64,000 nt of DNA from Nonomuraea soli (lineage in GTDB: Bacteria; Actinomycetota; Actinomycetes; Streptosporangiales; Streptosporangiaceae): the NCBI RefSeq assembly GCF_013761175.1, contig NZ_JACDUR010000002.1, positions 248,001 through 312,000 on the forward strand, given 5' to 3'. This document shows positions 9,201 to 18,503 of the stretch, piece by piece. Numbering within the stretch: the first letter of the stretch is position 1; the number at the start of each line of letters is the position of its first letter. The position numbers and the translations under genes were made by a program. The notes beneath the pieces were generated by a model. It saw only the letters and a program-made list of their open reading frames with translations, was not told where the DNA came from and searched no databases.

Positions 9201-12200
9201 AGCAGGCGCTGGTTGAGTTTGGACGCGGTGCTGCTGGTCAGGCGCACGATGTCGTGCGGCAGGCCGGTCAGGGGGTAGGGGATGCCCGCGTCGCCCCGGT
9301 AGAGCAGGTAGGTCGTGTTGCGGAAGATGTACAGGCCGTCGCGCGACTCCATGATCCCTCTGATGGAGGCGGGCAGGTTGGCCCACTCGCCGCGCAGCGG
9401 CCGGAAGATCCACTCGCCGACCCTGGCGTAGCCGCCGCTGCGCAGGGCGTAGCCGCCGATCACGCCGGTGATGGGACGGGGGATGGTCATCGGGTAGCCG
9501 TCGGCCTCGTCCATCACGGCCCTGGGATGGCCTTCGTCGTCGAGGCTGTAGCGGGCCAGGCGGGTGCCGCTGGTGACGAACAGGTGCTCGCCCTCCATCC
9601 AGGCGGCGTCCACCGTGCGCCAGCCGGCGCTGGTGGCGGGCTGCGCGGATGCGGCGGGGAGAGGCGGCGTCCAGATCCCGCCCAAGTCGTCGTCCTGGTT
9701 CAGGGGGTTGCCCGATCGGCCGGGAGGCGGCTGCGTGGGAACGGGGAAGGGCAGGGTGGGCGGCGGCACGACGACGCCGATCACCGGCTGGCCGTCGGGC
9801 CCGATGAGGATGACCGTCGAGCCGCCGGGCTGAGGCGGTGGTTCGTCCTCGGTGAAGCCCCACACGTGGTCGATCTGCTGGATGCGCTCGACCCTGTCAC
9901 GCCCGCGCACCAGCATGGCGTACTGGTTGCCGACGTTGTCCCAGATCAGCCGGTTGCCGTTGGGCAGCTCCACGGCCGCGTCGATCCGGTCCCAGGAGGG
10001 CAGGCCCTCCCGGTTGCCGCGGATGGGCTTGTCTTCCGGGATCTCGCCGGGCGGCGGCAGCATCGGACGGCACAGGAAGCTGCCGCCCTTGAGGTCGACG
10101 CTGAACCACGAGCCCCGGTCGAACCCGGCGGGCCTGTCGAACCAGATCACCGACGCCGGGTTCACCTCCTCGTCCGCGTGGAAGATCGTGGTGACGTCGC
10201 CGGCGGGCGGGGGGATCACCACGCCCTCGATCGGCACGGCGTACAGCTCGGGGGTGAGAGCGAACTGCGCGCCGACCGGCCCCGTGACGGTCATCGAGGA
10301 GTAGGCCACGATGATCGCGTCGTGCTCGGTGCCGGGCAGCGGTCCGGTCCGCACCGTCAGCGTGACGGCCGTGATCGGGTCGATCCTGGGCGCGCCGGAG
10401 GCCAGCACCTGGGCGGGCACCCACTCGCCGTTGAGGTTGAGGAAGGAGTAAAAGATCTTCACCTGCCGCCACACCGGCGGCGAGGTGACCTCCTGGGTGC
10501 TCTCGTCCGTGGAGCGCACGGCCACCACGGCGGAGCCCTCGCTGGGCTGGAGCGCCTCCACACCGGCCCAGAAGACGAACGTCCTGCCGAAGGCGCGCAC
10601 CGGGTGCACGCGCTCGGCGTCGATGCGGACGTCCACCTCCTGCCAGGGGCTCCACGACGCCGACAGCCGGTCGCCGTCGCGGAAGAGCGCGTCGCGATGG
10701 TAGAAGCGGCGCGGCTCGGTCCTGGTCCTGCCGAACAGCACCAGGCTGCGGGCGCCGTCTCCCGTCGCCTCCACGTAGCCGCCGGCGATGGCCAGGCGCG
10801 AGACCTCGGTGTACTCGTCGAGATACCGCTTGTAGGCGCGCTGCGCGGTGGTCGCGGTGACGCCCGACTGCATCAGCTCGTTCTCCAGCGCCACGAAGCC
10901 GGGCGTCTTGGTGCCGCGCAGCTCGGGCCGCAGGTAGTTCTCCGGGTAGAGGAAGACCTGGCGGTTGGCCTCCCACACCCGGTAGTTGCGCATCCAGCCC
11001 CACCAGCGGCGCAGCCGTTCCCTGTCGTCCTCCTCCAGCCGCTCCAGGTCCAGCAGGCAGCGGTGCAGGTAGAGCTGGACGGCGGCGATGGCCTCGCGCA
11101 CCCGCGTGGTCAGGCCGAGCCCGCCCATCTCCACGTCGATGAGCAGCCGCTCGAACAGGTCGGTCGAGTCGCCGTCGCCGTGCGACAGGACCGCCGACAG
11201 CAGCGCGTCGCGCTTGATCGTGTTGACGGGCTCGCCGGTGAGGTGCCCCAGCCGTGACGGCGGCGCCCCGAGCCGCTCGGCCAGGCGGAACAGCTCGACC
11301 GCCTTGAGCGCGAACTCCACGTCGCCATCGGCGGGCAGGGTGCGCTGCACCCACATGAGCTCGGCGGTGTCCCAGCCGAACAGGCCCGCCATGGTGGCAT
11401 AGGGATCCTCGTCCGGGGTGGTCAGCGCGGTGGCCACGGCGGGGTTGAGCGAGGCGAAGCGGGTGACCGTCACCAGGTCGGCCAGCCGGAAGTCGGGGCC
11501 GTCCGACCAGCCCTCGTCCATTCGCCTGGCCGGGCCGCCGGCCCGTTCGCCGTCGAGCGAGACGTAGTCGTCCGACCTGGTCAGGTAGGTCCTGCCGGCC
11601 AGGGTGAAGGCGGCGTCGATCCCGTCCTCGAACAACCTCGGCAGGTCGCCCCAGTCGTCCTTGATCGTGCGGGGGAAGCCGGAATCGGCCAGGGCCAGCG
11701 TGCCGGAGCCGTACCGCACGTACTGGTCGCCGCGGAAGGCGTAGATCGCGCCGTCAGGGGAGGCGAAGGCGGCGTCGAGCCCGCCGTCGAAGGCGTTCCT
11801 GGCCCTGCCCCACGCGGGCGAGGGCCGGGTGCGGTCGTCGGCGCGCACGTGCGCGGCCCCCTTGAACAGGTGGATGCCGCCGGACGTGGCGAAGGCCGCG
11901 TCCACGCCGCCGAGGAAGGCGTCGGGCAGCTGGCCGACCCCCAGGTCGTCGTGGAGCAGCGCCAGCGAGCGCGGGTAGCCCTCGTCGGCGGCGGCGTAGT
12001 CCTGGCCGCTGTACCGGGCGTAGCGGTCGCCGGCCAGCACGTACGTGCGCTCGCCGACGATCAGGGCGGCGTCGAGCGGCCCCTGGAGCGGGCTCGTACG
12101 GCCCAGCGGCGTGTCGTAGGAGGCGGTCAGCGCCCGGGAGGCGACGTGGCAGCGCCCGCCCATGAACAGGTAGAGGGTGCGCCGGTCGGCCACGACCGCG

Positions 12201-15200
12201 TCCACGGTGGTGATCGCGTCCTCGAAGCTCTCCGGCAGGCCCGGCCACTCGGCGCGGAAGTTGCCCGCGACGGGACGCGGATAGCCGGGGTCGGCCTGCC
12301 CGTACTCCCCGGTGGAGTAGCGCGCGTAGCGGTCGCCGCTGAAGACGAAGGTCGTGCCCTCCCAGGTGAAGGCCGCGTCGACGCGCGTGAAGGAGTCCGA
12401 GGCGGGCGCGGTGAGCGGCCCCAGCTGCCCGTCGGCGTGACGGCGGAAGCGGTCGCCGAAGAAGAAGCACGTCGAGCCGTCGGCCATGGTGTAAGCGGAG
12501 GTGAGCGTGCCCTCGAAGCCGCGCCACACCTGGCTGATCGGGCGCACGGGCCCGCCGCCCGGCAGCGTGAACGTCTCGCCGTTCATGAGCACCAGCGTGT
12601 CGCCCTGGGCGATCACCGCCCGGGGGATCGCCGAGGTCTCCCAGAAGCCCGCGTCGGTGGTGCGCGGGTAACCGGGATCGGGCGCGGAGTAGTCCTCGCC
12701 CGAGTAGACGAGGTACCGCATGACGCCCGACGCGTCGGGCTTCTCGAACAGGTACGTGGCGTCCTTCCAGACGTAGGCGACGCCGACGCTGTTCAGGCCG
12801 CCCCACACCTCGTCGATGCGGCGCGGCTCGCGTCCGTCGGTGAAGTACTCGCCGCCGAACAGGTACGTCCTGCCGTCACGGCCCGCGAACGCGGCGTCGA
12901 CCGTGCCGAGACCGCGCGGACGCCCCCACATCTGCGCCACCGGGTACTCACGGTCGAGCAGCGTGTCGTAGCAGGACTCGCCCTTGAACAGGTAGTTCGC
13001 GCCGTCGGTGCCGATCAGCACGGCGTCGAGCCCGGAGCGGAAGCGCTCGGGCACGTCGCGCAGCACCCGCGGCTGGACGGGCTCGGAGACCTCGCCCAGC
13101 CCCTCGACCGCGCCGCGCCGGGCCCAGCCCGCGGGCGACTCGGCGAGCAGCCTGCCGTCCTCGACGAACGCGCAGGCCACGCCTGGCGCGTCGTAGACGC
13201 GGTAACGCCGGTCGGAGACGACGTGCCAGGTCGAGCCGCTCACCAGGTAGACGTTGCCGCGGTCGGCGAAGGCCGCGTCGACCCGGCCGAGCGTCGCCTT
13301 CAGGGCGGCCAGCCTCGGCTCCTGGCGCAGCGCATCGAGGCCGCGCGGATAGCCCAGGTCCGCCCGCTCGCCGGTGAAGCGGGTGTACTGGTCGCCGGAG
13401 AACAGGTAGACGTGCCCGCCGAGGGCGAGCGCGGCGTCGACCTGGCCGGTCCTGGCCAGGTTGTCGCGCACCTGCCCCCAGAACGAGGCCACCGGCGCCG
13501 GGTAACGGTCGTCCACCTGGCTGTGGTCGGCGGTGCTGTAGCGCACGTACTCCCGCTCGTGGAAGACGTAGGTGCGGCCGTCACGGCCCACGAACGCCGA
13601 GTTCACGCCCGGGAAGGGCAGGCTGTCCCAGCCGTCCTCCAGCGGCCTGGGCGCCGACCACCAGCGGCGGCGCAGGTCGAACTGGGCGAACAGGCCGCCG
13701 GAGAAGGCGTAGGTGCGGCCGTCGGGCGCGGTGTACACCGCGTCGATCCGGCCGCGGAAGGCGTCGGGCAGGTTCCACCAGTCGCCCGGCAGCGGCTTGG
13801 GGAAACCCTCGTCGGGGGTGGCGTAATCGGTGGAGGAGTAGCGCACGAAACGGCCGCCGCCGAACAGGTACGTCTCGCCGTCGAGCACCATCGCGGCGTC
13901 GACCTGCGTGAGCCCGCCCCAGTCGGGGGCGATCGCGCGAGGGAAGCCGAGGTCCACGCGCGAGTAGTCGGTGCCCGAGTAGCGCAGGTAGGTGTCGCCG
14001 CTGAACAGGTAGGTGCGGCCGTCACGGCCGACGAAGGCGGCGTCCACCTGGTTCGACGGGAAGGCGGGCCGGCCGCGCCCCCAGCGGGCGGCCGTGCGCA
14101 CGATCTGCGACGTGCCGGTCAGGGCGACCGTGTCGCCCTCCTTGAACAGGTGCAGGACGCCCCGCTCGTCGACGAAGGCCGCCTCGACACCCGACTCGAA
14201 CTCGGCGGGCACCGGGGTGAAGGCCGTCTCGATGCGCAGCGGGTAGCCGTCGTCGGCACGCGGCTCGCCGAACTCCAGGCCGTCGCTGTGCCGTACGACG
14301 TGGCCGTCCCTGATCACGTGCACGCCCGAGGCGTCGGAGAAGACCGCGCCCGGCGGCCCCTCGGCGGCCGAGGCGCCCCACACGTGCCCGCCGTCGAACG
14401 GGTGGAACTCGCCGTCGCGGCCGTGGAAGCCGAGCTCGCCGAAGTCCTTCGCCGGGCGCGGGAAGCCCTCGTCGACGGCCGCGAAGCCGGTGCCGGAGTA
14501 GCGCACGTGCTGGTCGCCGGCGAACAGGTGGACGTGGCCCTCGCGGTCGACCATCGCCGCGCGCACGGGGTGGCGGGAGAACTCGTCGCGGATGCGGCCC
14601 CACACCTGCTCGCGCGGCGCCCACCGCTCGCCGCCCGGCGCGCGCACGTAGGAGCGGGTGCCGCTGACCAGCCAGTCGGAGCCGTCGGGGTGGCGGAAGG
14701 CCGCGTCCACCCGGCTCAGGCCGGGGACCAGGGTGGCGATGGTGCCGTCGCCGACGAGCACGCGGTCGCGGTAGCGCCAGAAGCGGTCGGCGCTGAAGAC
14801 GTAGACGTGACCGTCGGAGCCGTCGAGGAGAGCGTCGACGCGCCGCACGTCCGGGGGCAGGGCGAGCGGCTCGGGGAAACGGTCGGCCAGGCGCAGGTCC
14901 TCGAAGAGCAGCGCCGTCTCGGCGGCGCTCAGGCCTAGCTTGGCGGCCAGCAGCGTGAACGCCCGCACGCGCCGGAACGCGAGCCCCGGCCCGGCCGGAC
15001 CGCCCGGCGCACCGGGCACGGCGAGCACATCGGGTACGGCAGGCACACCGGGTACGGCAGGCACACCGGGTACGGCGAGCGGGACGGGGACGGCGGGCGT
15101 GGGCCTGGGCAGCGTGGCCAGGTCGGCGAGCCTCACCCCGGCGCCCGCGCAGACGGCCGCCACGACGGCGGCGGGCACGCCGAGCACCTCCTGGGCGACC

Positions 15201-17734
15201 GTGAGCAGCGCGCCCTCCCGGCGGGCGGTCCGCGCGGCCACCTTCGCCTCGATCTCCGCCACCCCGGCCCGCAACTCGGCGGCGACCGAGTGCAGCAGTC
15301 CGAACACCTCGGCGATGTAGTCCTCCATGCCCGGCAGGTAGAAGTCCAGCACGCTGGAGGGCCGCGTGAAGAAGTCGAGCCGGTCCTCGGCCACGGCCAG
15401 CGACTCGTCCAGGTCGCCCGCCTCGGTCAGCACCGTGATCAGGTACTCGCGCTCCCGCGCGCCGAGCCCGAGCCCGGCCAGGGCGTCCAGATCGAGGCTG
15501 TAGGGCCGCTGCTGCTCGGCGATCTCCTGGACGAGGGCGACGACGACGGGGTCGTCGCTCTCGCCGGCGGCGACGATCCGCCGCGCCACGGCCCTGTCGG
15601 CCAGGGCGGCGAACGCCTCGGCGGGGAAGGTCAGCAGCGCGGCGCGGTGCGCGGCCACCTGACCCTGCAGATCGGCCAGCAGGTCGGCCTTGTCCGCCTC
15701 GAACCGGGGATCGAGGGCGAAGGTCGCGGGCGTGAGCGCCAGCAGCCCCTCCTTGTCGCGGACGTCCAGGGCGGGGGTGAGATGGCGATTGTGGATCAGG
15801 GAGTCGGCCGTCGCCGCGGGCACCCGCGCCCGCAGCGGTTCGGTGGCGTAGCGGGTGAGGTTGCCGCGGATCAGGGCGAGCACGTCGGCCTCGACGAGCG
15901 ACAGGTCGGCGTTGGGGCGGCGCACCCGGGCGTTGAGGATCTCGCCGTCGGGGGCGACGTGGCCGTTGAACACCAGGTTGTCGTAGAGCTCGGCCCGCTG
16001 GCCGGCGCTGAGGCCGGGCAGGGTGGCCAGGTCGGAGGGGAAGCAGCGGCCGTCGAGGCCGGACACCAGCTCGGCGAGCTTGTCCCGGTAGGGGGAGAAG
16101 TCCGTGGTCAAGGCGGTGGGAAGGTCCAGGAGGGTGCCGTCGGAGGAGAGATGGCCGCGCAGGACCAGGTTGGTGAAGACCTTGGCCGCCAGACGGTCGC
16201 CCAGGCCCGCGCCCAGCAGGTCGGAGGCGGCGACCGACGACAGGCCGGTCAGCGCCTCGTAGGGGGTGGAGCCGGGTAACGACTCGAACAGGGCGCGTGA
16301 GGCGCGGCGGCCGAAACGCGGCGACAGGAACAGGTCCGGGCCGTCGGCGACCTGGGCCAGCCGCTCGGCCAGCCGCTCGGCCAGGTCGCGCTCCAGCGCC
16401 GCCTCCTGCGCGGCCAGGGCCTGGCGGGCCGCGGCCCCGCGTTCGTCCCCTTCCTCCTGCTCCAGGGCGCGGGGTCCGCCCGCGAAGGCGGCCACGTCCT
16501 CGGGCGACAGCCCGTTGGCGCGGGCCCACGCCACGAGCGCCGGCAGCGCCTGGGCCAGCCACAACCCGGTGGCCGGGTCGGGTTCGGCCACGATGCGCCG
16601 CCCCTCGGCGCTCGGCGGCGGCGGGCCGAACGGGACGGGCAGGCTCGCGTCGAGCACGTCCAGGAAGCCGAACAGCTCGTCGGCGGTCAGCCCGAGCGAG
16701 GTCAGGTAGCGGGCGGCCCGGTGCAGCGCGTCGCGGGAGGCGTCTCCCGGCAGACCTGCCAGCAGGCGCTCCAGCGTGGCCTGCCCGATACCGAGCGCCT
16801 TGGCGACCTCGGGATCGGTCACCTCCAGCAGTTCACCGGGCGCACCCTGCCCGGCGAAGACCTGGGCGGCCAGGGCGGGCGCCATCGGAGCCGCCAGGCT
16901 GACCACGACGTCGAGCGGCAGGCCCAGGGCCTTCTCCGCGTGCCGTACGGCGGCCAGCCGTTCCAGCGCGACGCCGTCCAGCCGTGACCAGCACAGCGCG
17001 GTCAGCACCAGGTCCAGGTGGGCGATCGGCAGCCCGGTGCGCCGGGCCAGCCGCACGAGCCTGGCCGCCCGGTCGAGCCAGGCGGCCTGGGTGAGGTCGG
17101 CGGAGAAGACCAGCCGCCCGCCGTCGGCCGTGGCGGGCGCGTAGCCGCCGCCGGTCAGCTCGGCCAGCTCCGGCACCGACAGGCCGGTCGCCCGGCGCAG
17201 GCGCGCCGCCTCCTGGAGGTCGTCGAGCTTGTCCAGGTCGCCCAGGTGGTAGGCCTCGCGCAGATCCGCCTCGCTCGTCCTGGCCTGGGTGATCTCCCCG
17301 GCCAGTTCGGGCGACAGCCCCAGGAACTCGCGGGCCAGCTGCGCGCGCGCCGCCCCGAACAGGCGCGGCAGCTCCTCCCTGCCGACCCCGCGCGCCTTGA
17401 GGAAGTGCCCGAGCTGCTCATGGTCCAGGTTGAACGGCTTGTCGAACGGGAAGCGCATGGTCCGCAACCGCTCGTAAGGCTGCTCGCCGACGAGCCGTTC
17501 GAGGATCTCGACCACCACGTCGAGGTAGGCGGTCTCGCTCCCCTCCTCCAGCGGGACCTCCCACAGGTCGGGGCGTCGCTGACGCAGCTCGCTGCCGTCG
17601 ATCTCCTCCACGAGCCGGAGCAGATCGGTGAGGTAGGCGGCCGGCGAGAGCGCCGAGCGGGCCTCGTCCCCGCGGCGGAAGTCCAGGCTTCCGAAGAGGA
17701 GCTCGTAATTCGGCAGTGCGTTAATACGTCGCAC
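6260..17734 (-). CDS. Giant Tc-toxin A-type protein with hemopexin propeller arrays
   Basis: About 3824 residues. GTG start chosen at 17734 (protein begins VRRINALPNYELLFGS) after a purine-rich AGAAAGAGAA; an ATG at 17773 and a TTG at 17806 are alternatives. Seen: residues 1-940 resemble the helical Salmonella virulence-plasmid/TcA N-terminal region. Residues 960-2075 hold about 24 hemopexin-like blades (YLFSGDxYxRYS ... DxGFPR), enough for six four-bladed propellers. Then comes a TcA neuraminidase-like region. Residues 2585-2825 contain about four more blades. Residues 2940-3090 carry typical TcA segments (YWRFLPF, DPFDPH, YVDNLLDWGDLLFRQYTME). Residues 3220-3480 form the coiled-coil pore domain with a hydrophobic segment near 3310-3358 and the LYQWM-type motif. 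The C-terminus is the TcB-binding-like beta domain. Known TcA subunits form pentameric injection channels. No TcB or TcC is nearby. Confidence 0.85.
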   Translation of the reverse strand: MRRINALPNYELLFGSLDFRRGDEARSALSPAAYLTDLLRLVEEIDGSELRQRRPDLWEVPLEEGSETAYLDVVVEILERLVGEQPYERLRTMRFPFDKPFNLDHEQLGHFLKARGVGREELPRLFGAARAQLAREFLGLSPELAGEITQARTSEADLREAYHLGDLDKLDDLQEAARLRRATGLSVPELAELTGGGYAPATADGGRLVFSADLTQAAWLDRAARLVRLARRTGLPIAHLDLVLTALCWSRLDGVALERLAAVRHAEKALGLPLDVVVSLAAPMAPALAAQVFAGQGAPGELLEVTDPEVAKALGIGQATLERLLAGLPGDASRDALHRAARYLTSLGLTADELFGFLDVLDASLPVPFGPPPPSAEGRRIVAEPDPATGLWLAQALPALVAWARANGLSPEDVAAFAGGPRALEQEEGDERGAAARQALAAQEAALERDLAERLAERLAQVADGPDLFLSPRFGRRASRALFESLPGSTPYEALTGLSSVAASDLLGAGLGDRLAAKVFTNLVLRGHLSSDGTLLDLPTALTTDFSPYRDKLAELVSGLDGRCFPSDLATLPGLSAGQRAELYDNLVFNGHVAPDGEILNARVRRPNADLSLVEADVLALIRGNLTRYATEPLRARVPAATADSLIHNRHLTPALDVRDKEGLLALTPATFALDPRFEADKADLLADLQGQVAAHRAALLTFPAEAFAALADRAVARRIVAAGESDDPVVVALVQEIAEQQRPYSLDLDALAGLGLGAREREYLITVLTEAGDLDESLAVAEDRLDFFTRPSSVLDFYLPGMEDYIAEVFGLLHSVAAELRAGVAEIEAKVAARTARREGALLTVAQEVLGVPAAVVAAVCAGAGVRLADLATLPRPTPAVPVPLAVPGVPAVPGVPAVPDVLAVPGAPGGPAGPGLAFRRVRAFTLLAAKLGLSAAETALLFEDLRLADRFPEPLALPPDVRRVDALLDGSDGHVYVFSADRFWRYRDRVLVGDGTIATLVPGLSRVDAAFRHPDGSDWLVSGTRSYVRAPGGERWAPREQVWGRIRDEFSRHPVRAAMVDREGHVHLFAGDQHVRYSGTGFAAVDEGFPRPAKDFGELGFHGRDGEFHPFDGGHVWGASAAEGPPGAVFSDASGVHVIRDGHVVRHSDGLEFGEPRADDGYPLRIETAFTPVPAEFESGVEAAFVDERGVLHLFKEGDTVALTGTSQIVRTAARWGRGRPAFPSNQVDAAFVGRDGRTYLFSGDTYLRYSGTDYSRVDLGFPRAIAPDWGGLTQVDAAMVLDGETYLFGGGRFVRYSSTDYATPDEGFPKPLPGDWWNLPDAFRGRIDAVYTAPDGRTYAFSGGLFAQFDLRRRWWSAPRPLEDGWDSLPFPGVNSAFVGRDGRTYVFHEREYVRYSTADHSQVDDRYPAPVASFWGQVRDNLARTGQVDAALALGGHVYLFSGDQYTRFTGERADLGYPRGLDALRQEPRLAALKATLGRVDAAFADRGNVYLVSGSTWHVVSDRRYRVYDAPGVACAFVEDGRLLAESPAGWARRGAVEGLGEVSEPVQPRVLRDVPERFRSGLDAVLIGTDGANYLFKGESCYDTLLDREYPVAQMWGRPRGLGTVDAAFAGRDGRTYLFGGEYFTDGREPRRIDEVWGGLNSVGVAYVWKDATYLFEKPDASGVMRYLVYSGEDYSAPDPGYPRTTDAGFWETSAIPRAVIAQGDTLVLMNGETFTLPGGGPVRPISQVWRGFEGTLTSAYTMADGSTCFFFGDRFRRHADGQLGPLTAPASDSFTRVDAAFTWEGTTFVFSGDRYARYSTGEYGQADPGYPRPVAGNFRAEWPGLPESFEDAITTVDAVVADRRTLYLFMGGRCHVASRALTASYDTPLGRTSPLQGPLDAALIVGERTYVLAGDRYARYSGQDYAAADEGYPRSLALLHDDLGVGQLPDAFLGGVDAAFATSGGIHLFKGAAHVRADDRTRPSPAWGRARNAFDGGLDAAFASPDGAIYAFRGDQYVRYGSGTLALADSGFPRTIKDDWGDLPRLFEDGIDAAFTLAGRTYLTRSDDYVSLDGERAGGPARRMDEGWSDGPDFRLADLVTVTRFASLNPAVATALTTPDEDPYATMAGLFGWDTAELMWVQRTLPADGDVEFALKAVELFRLAERLGAPPSRLGHLTGEPVNTIKRDALLSAVLSHGDGDSTDLFERLLIDVEMGGLGLTTRVREAIAAVQLYLHRCLLDLERLEEDDRERLRRWWGWMRNYRVWEANRQVFLYPENYLRPELRGTKTPGFVALENELMQSGVTATTAQRAYKRYLDEYTEVSRLAIAGGYVEATGDGARSLVLFGRTRTEPRRFYHRDALFRDGDRLSASWSPWQEVDVRIDAERVHPVRAFGRTFVFWAGVEALQPSEGSAVVAVRSTDESTQEVTSPPVWRQVKIFYSFLNLNGEWVPAQVLASGAPRIDPITAVTLTVRTGPLPGTEHDAIIVAYSSMTVTGPVGAQFALTPELYAVPIEGVVIPPPAGDVTTIFHADEEVNPASVIWFDRPAGFDRGSWFSVDLKGGSFLCRPMLPPPGEIPEDKPIRGNREGLPSWDRIDAAVELPNGNRLIWDNVGNQYAMLVRGRDRVERIQQIDHVWGFTEDEPPPQPGGSTVILIGPDGQPVIGVVVPPPTLPFPVPTQPPPGRSGNPLNQDDDLGGIWTPPLPAASAQPATSAGWRTVDAAWMEGEHLFVTSGTRLARYSLDDEGHPRAVMDEADGYPMTIPRPITGVIGGYALRSGGYARVGEWIFRPLRGEWANLPASIRGIMESRDGLYIFRNTTYLLYRGDAGIPYPLTGLPHDIVRLTSSTASKLNQRLLTGGVAALLDTTTQETDELPALDTGTSDATTIRVKEERVVKEWLPGRSHLDFSSANGSYYWEIFFHAPLLIAQALNAAQRFEEARTWFEHVFDPTRSDQYWRFLPFLGADPGALAEALRLREDSGLDDAVALLESLVPVFRGEGELTWADRQALAELPDLAAGRDPSVGEDLAVAAGLARAYDLAGDRQALLHAYLEDPFDPHTIAALRPVAYRRAVVAGYVDNLLDWGDLLFRQYTMESVDEARMLYLLAHDLLGRRPGDLGALPSVAALPFTGLDPELTEGDALGGLVRAHAGAVDPYFHIPVNPSLGGYWDLVADRLTKIRASLDILGVARPLPLFEPPIDPAALVVRASADGAAVPYGETVAAEVPHYRFTTVLRRAQELADRVRDFSGLLLDTLERRDSEALGLLADEHEAVLLQMTRAVRQAQVVMAEENVTALRAGLTAAENRVAAYEAMIAAGPSALQQAQIGLMASAAAAHFTASGLKIGAAIAHGVPQVLLGPFILGTMYGGDQVGDALAEGAEVAESLGEGLQVLGEVLGVRAEHERSEQDWRLQADTARGEVAQIAAQVAGGEAGVISARRELEILERQIGQQQAVSAFLRGKFTGGELYQWMASRMAELSFQAYGTAHDLAKAAERAFEFERGTPAPAIRPAAWDSRRAGLLAGQTLGADLDRLARAYADSDGRRLEITRRASLLEVDPVALLTLVRTGSCEFALSEEFFDHDFPGLYRRQLRAMAISFETADGQPLTPNAMLTQLSHRTLLAPDPRAAQWLLSPQGPAPAQVRSDWRAGQRIALSHVAQGWENNGLFELRYDDERYLPFEGTGAISTWRLELPGLRSADRPAGLHDVVLTVRYTAEHGGDTFAAAVKGMLKPYGAAVCFDVPAAFPDAWASSGSTLTLPLTPAHLPDLHGRQITGLYAVYDGDARLTLDGAALPDGRLLPTPGLSLGSGGLRLGWSGERTSLRGLRLVLTYRAGLR
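15031..15083. repeat. 18-bp tandem repeat inside the toxin gene (Val-Pro-Gly/Ala linker)
   Basis: The unit cgggtacggcaggcacac occurs at 15031-15048 and 15049-15066, and a third partial copy follows. On the coding strand it gives VPGVPAVPGVPAVP, an elastin-like linker at about residues 885-905, between the helical N-terminal part and the first hemopexin array. Confidence 0.85.
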
Positions 17735-17895
17735 GACGGTTCTCTTTCTGCCACCCCGACTCACCGCTGACATGCGGACGATCCACCGGCGGCGACACTC
17801 CGTCAAGGAGAGGTAACTGTGGCGATGTCGACCTCTTGCGGGCAGGAGGTTGCAGGAAATGTCCCGTTATTTGCGGTATGGCGGGAGAAGCGGCG

Positions 17896-17925
17896 TTGAC
17901 CGGCAAAACGTCAGACGATTACGGT
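17896..17925 (+). promoter_or_regulatory. Promoter of the cupin gene, leaderless
   Basis: TTGACC (17896-17901), an 18-base spacer and TACGGT (17920-17925) are followed after six bases by the GTG at 17932. This fits a sigma-70-type promoter giving a leaderless transcript and decides the start choice. The rest of 17735-17895 is the divergent upstream region of the toxin gene, where no convincing promoter or repeat was found. Confidence 0.55.
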
Positions 17926-17931
17926 GGCGGG

Positions 17932-18480
17932 GTGACAGCACCAGGCCCCGTGGCGGTCCGGCTCACGGCCGTCGCCGCCGACCGGCCCTTCCTCATCCCC
18001 GGCTCTACCACCCCGGTCGGCCTGGCCGAGCTCGGCGGCGGCGCGATGCTCGTGCGCTTCCCGCCCGGCTGGAGCCGTCCGGAGAAGGGGCACTACCTGG
18101 CGGGGGAGGAGTTCGTGCTCCTCGACGGGGAGCTGCACGTGTCGGGTCGCCGCTACCGTCCGGGCGACTACGCCTGGCTGCCCGCGCGCACGCCCCGCGC
18201 CGCCAGCGCGACACCGGACGGCGCCCTCGCCGTCGCCTGGTTCGACGCGCCGCCCCGCTGGGTGGCGGGCGAGGGCGAGCCGCCCGCAGAAGGCTGCCTG
18301 CACGTGAGGCTCGCCGAGGCCGACGTCCCGCCGGGCGGGCTCGCCCTGGGCCGTGCGACCCGGCTTCTCGACCACCCTCCGGCGCAGCCGGCGCAGACGC
18401 TCACCGTCGGCGACTGGCGCTGGTCACCGCGCGACACCGGCCCGCCGGAAGGGGGCCGCACCCTGGTACGGCACGGCTGA
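17932..18480 (+). CDS. Small cupin-domain protein
   Basis: 182 residues from a GTG that follows a good promoter at leaderless spacing; an in-frame ATG at 17878 would add 18 residues but has no ribosome site. The middle (about 45-100) has the cupin pattern of small beta strands with GHYLAGEEFVLLDGELHVSGRRYRPGD split by glycines and prolines. It resembles cupins of the DUF4437 or ChrR-like type. The last third is not recognised. It is transcribed away from the toxin gene and ends 23 bases before a convergent gene. Enzymatic role unknown; metal binding is likely from the fold, not proven. Confidence 0.65.
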   Translation: MTAPGPVAVRLTAVAADRPFLIPGSTTPVGLAELGGGAMLVRFPPGWSRPEKGHYLAGEEFVLLDGELHVSGRRYRPGDYAWLPARTPRAASATPDGALAVAWFDAPPRWVAGEGEPPAEGCLHVRLAEADVPPGGLALGRATRLLDHPPAQPAQTLTVGDWRWSPRDTGPPEGGRTLVRHG

Positions 18481-18503
18481 CGCGGGCCGTGCCGGAGCCT
18501 CCC

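Noticed and set aside
6479..14938. Very long + strand open frames opposite the toxin gene
   Set aside because: No motif or domain; the minus strand encodes clear TcA and hemopexin repeats.
15031..15083. Tandem repeat as a CRISPR or VNTR locus
   Set aside because: It is an in-frame linker repeat inside a coding region with no spacers.
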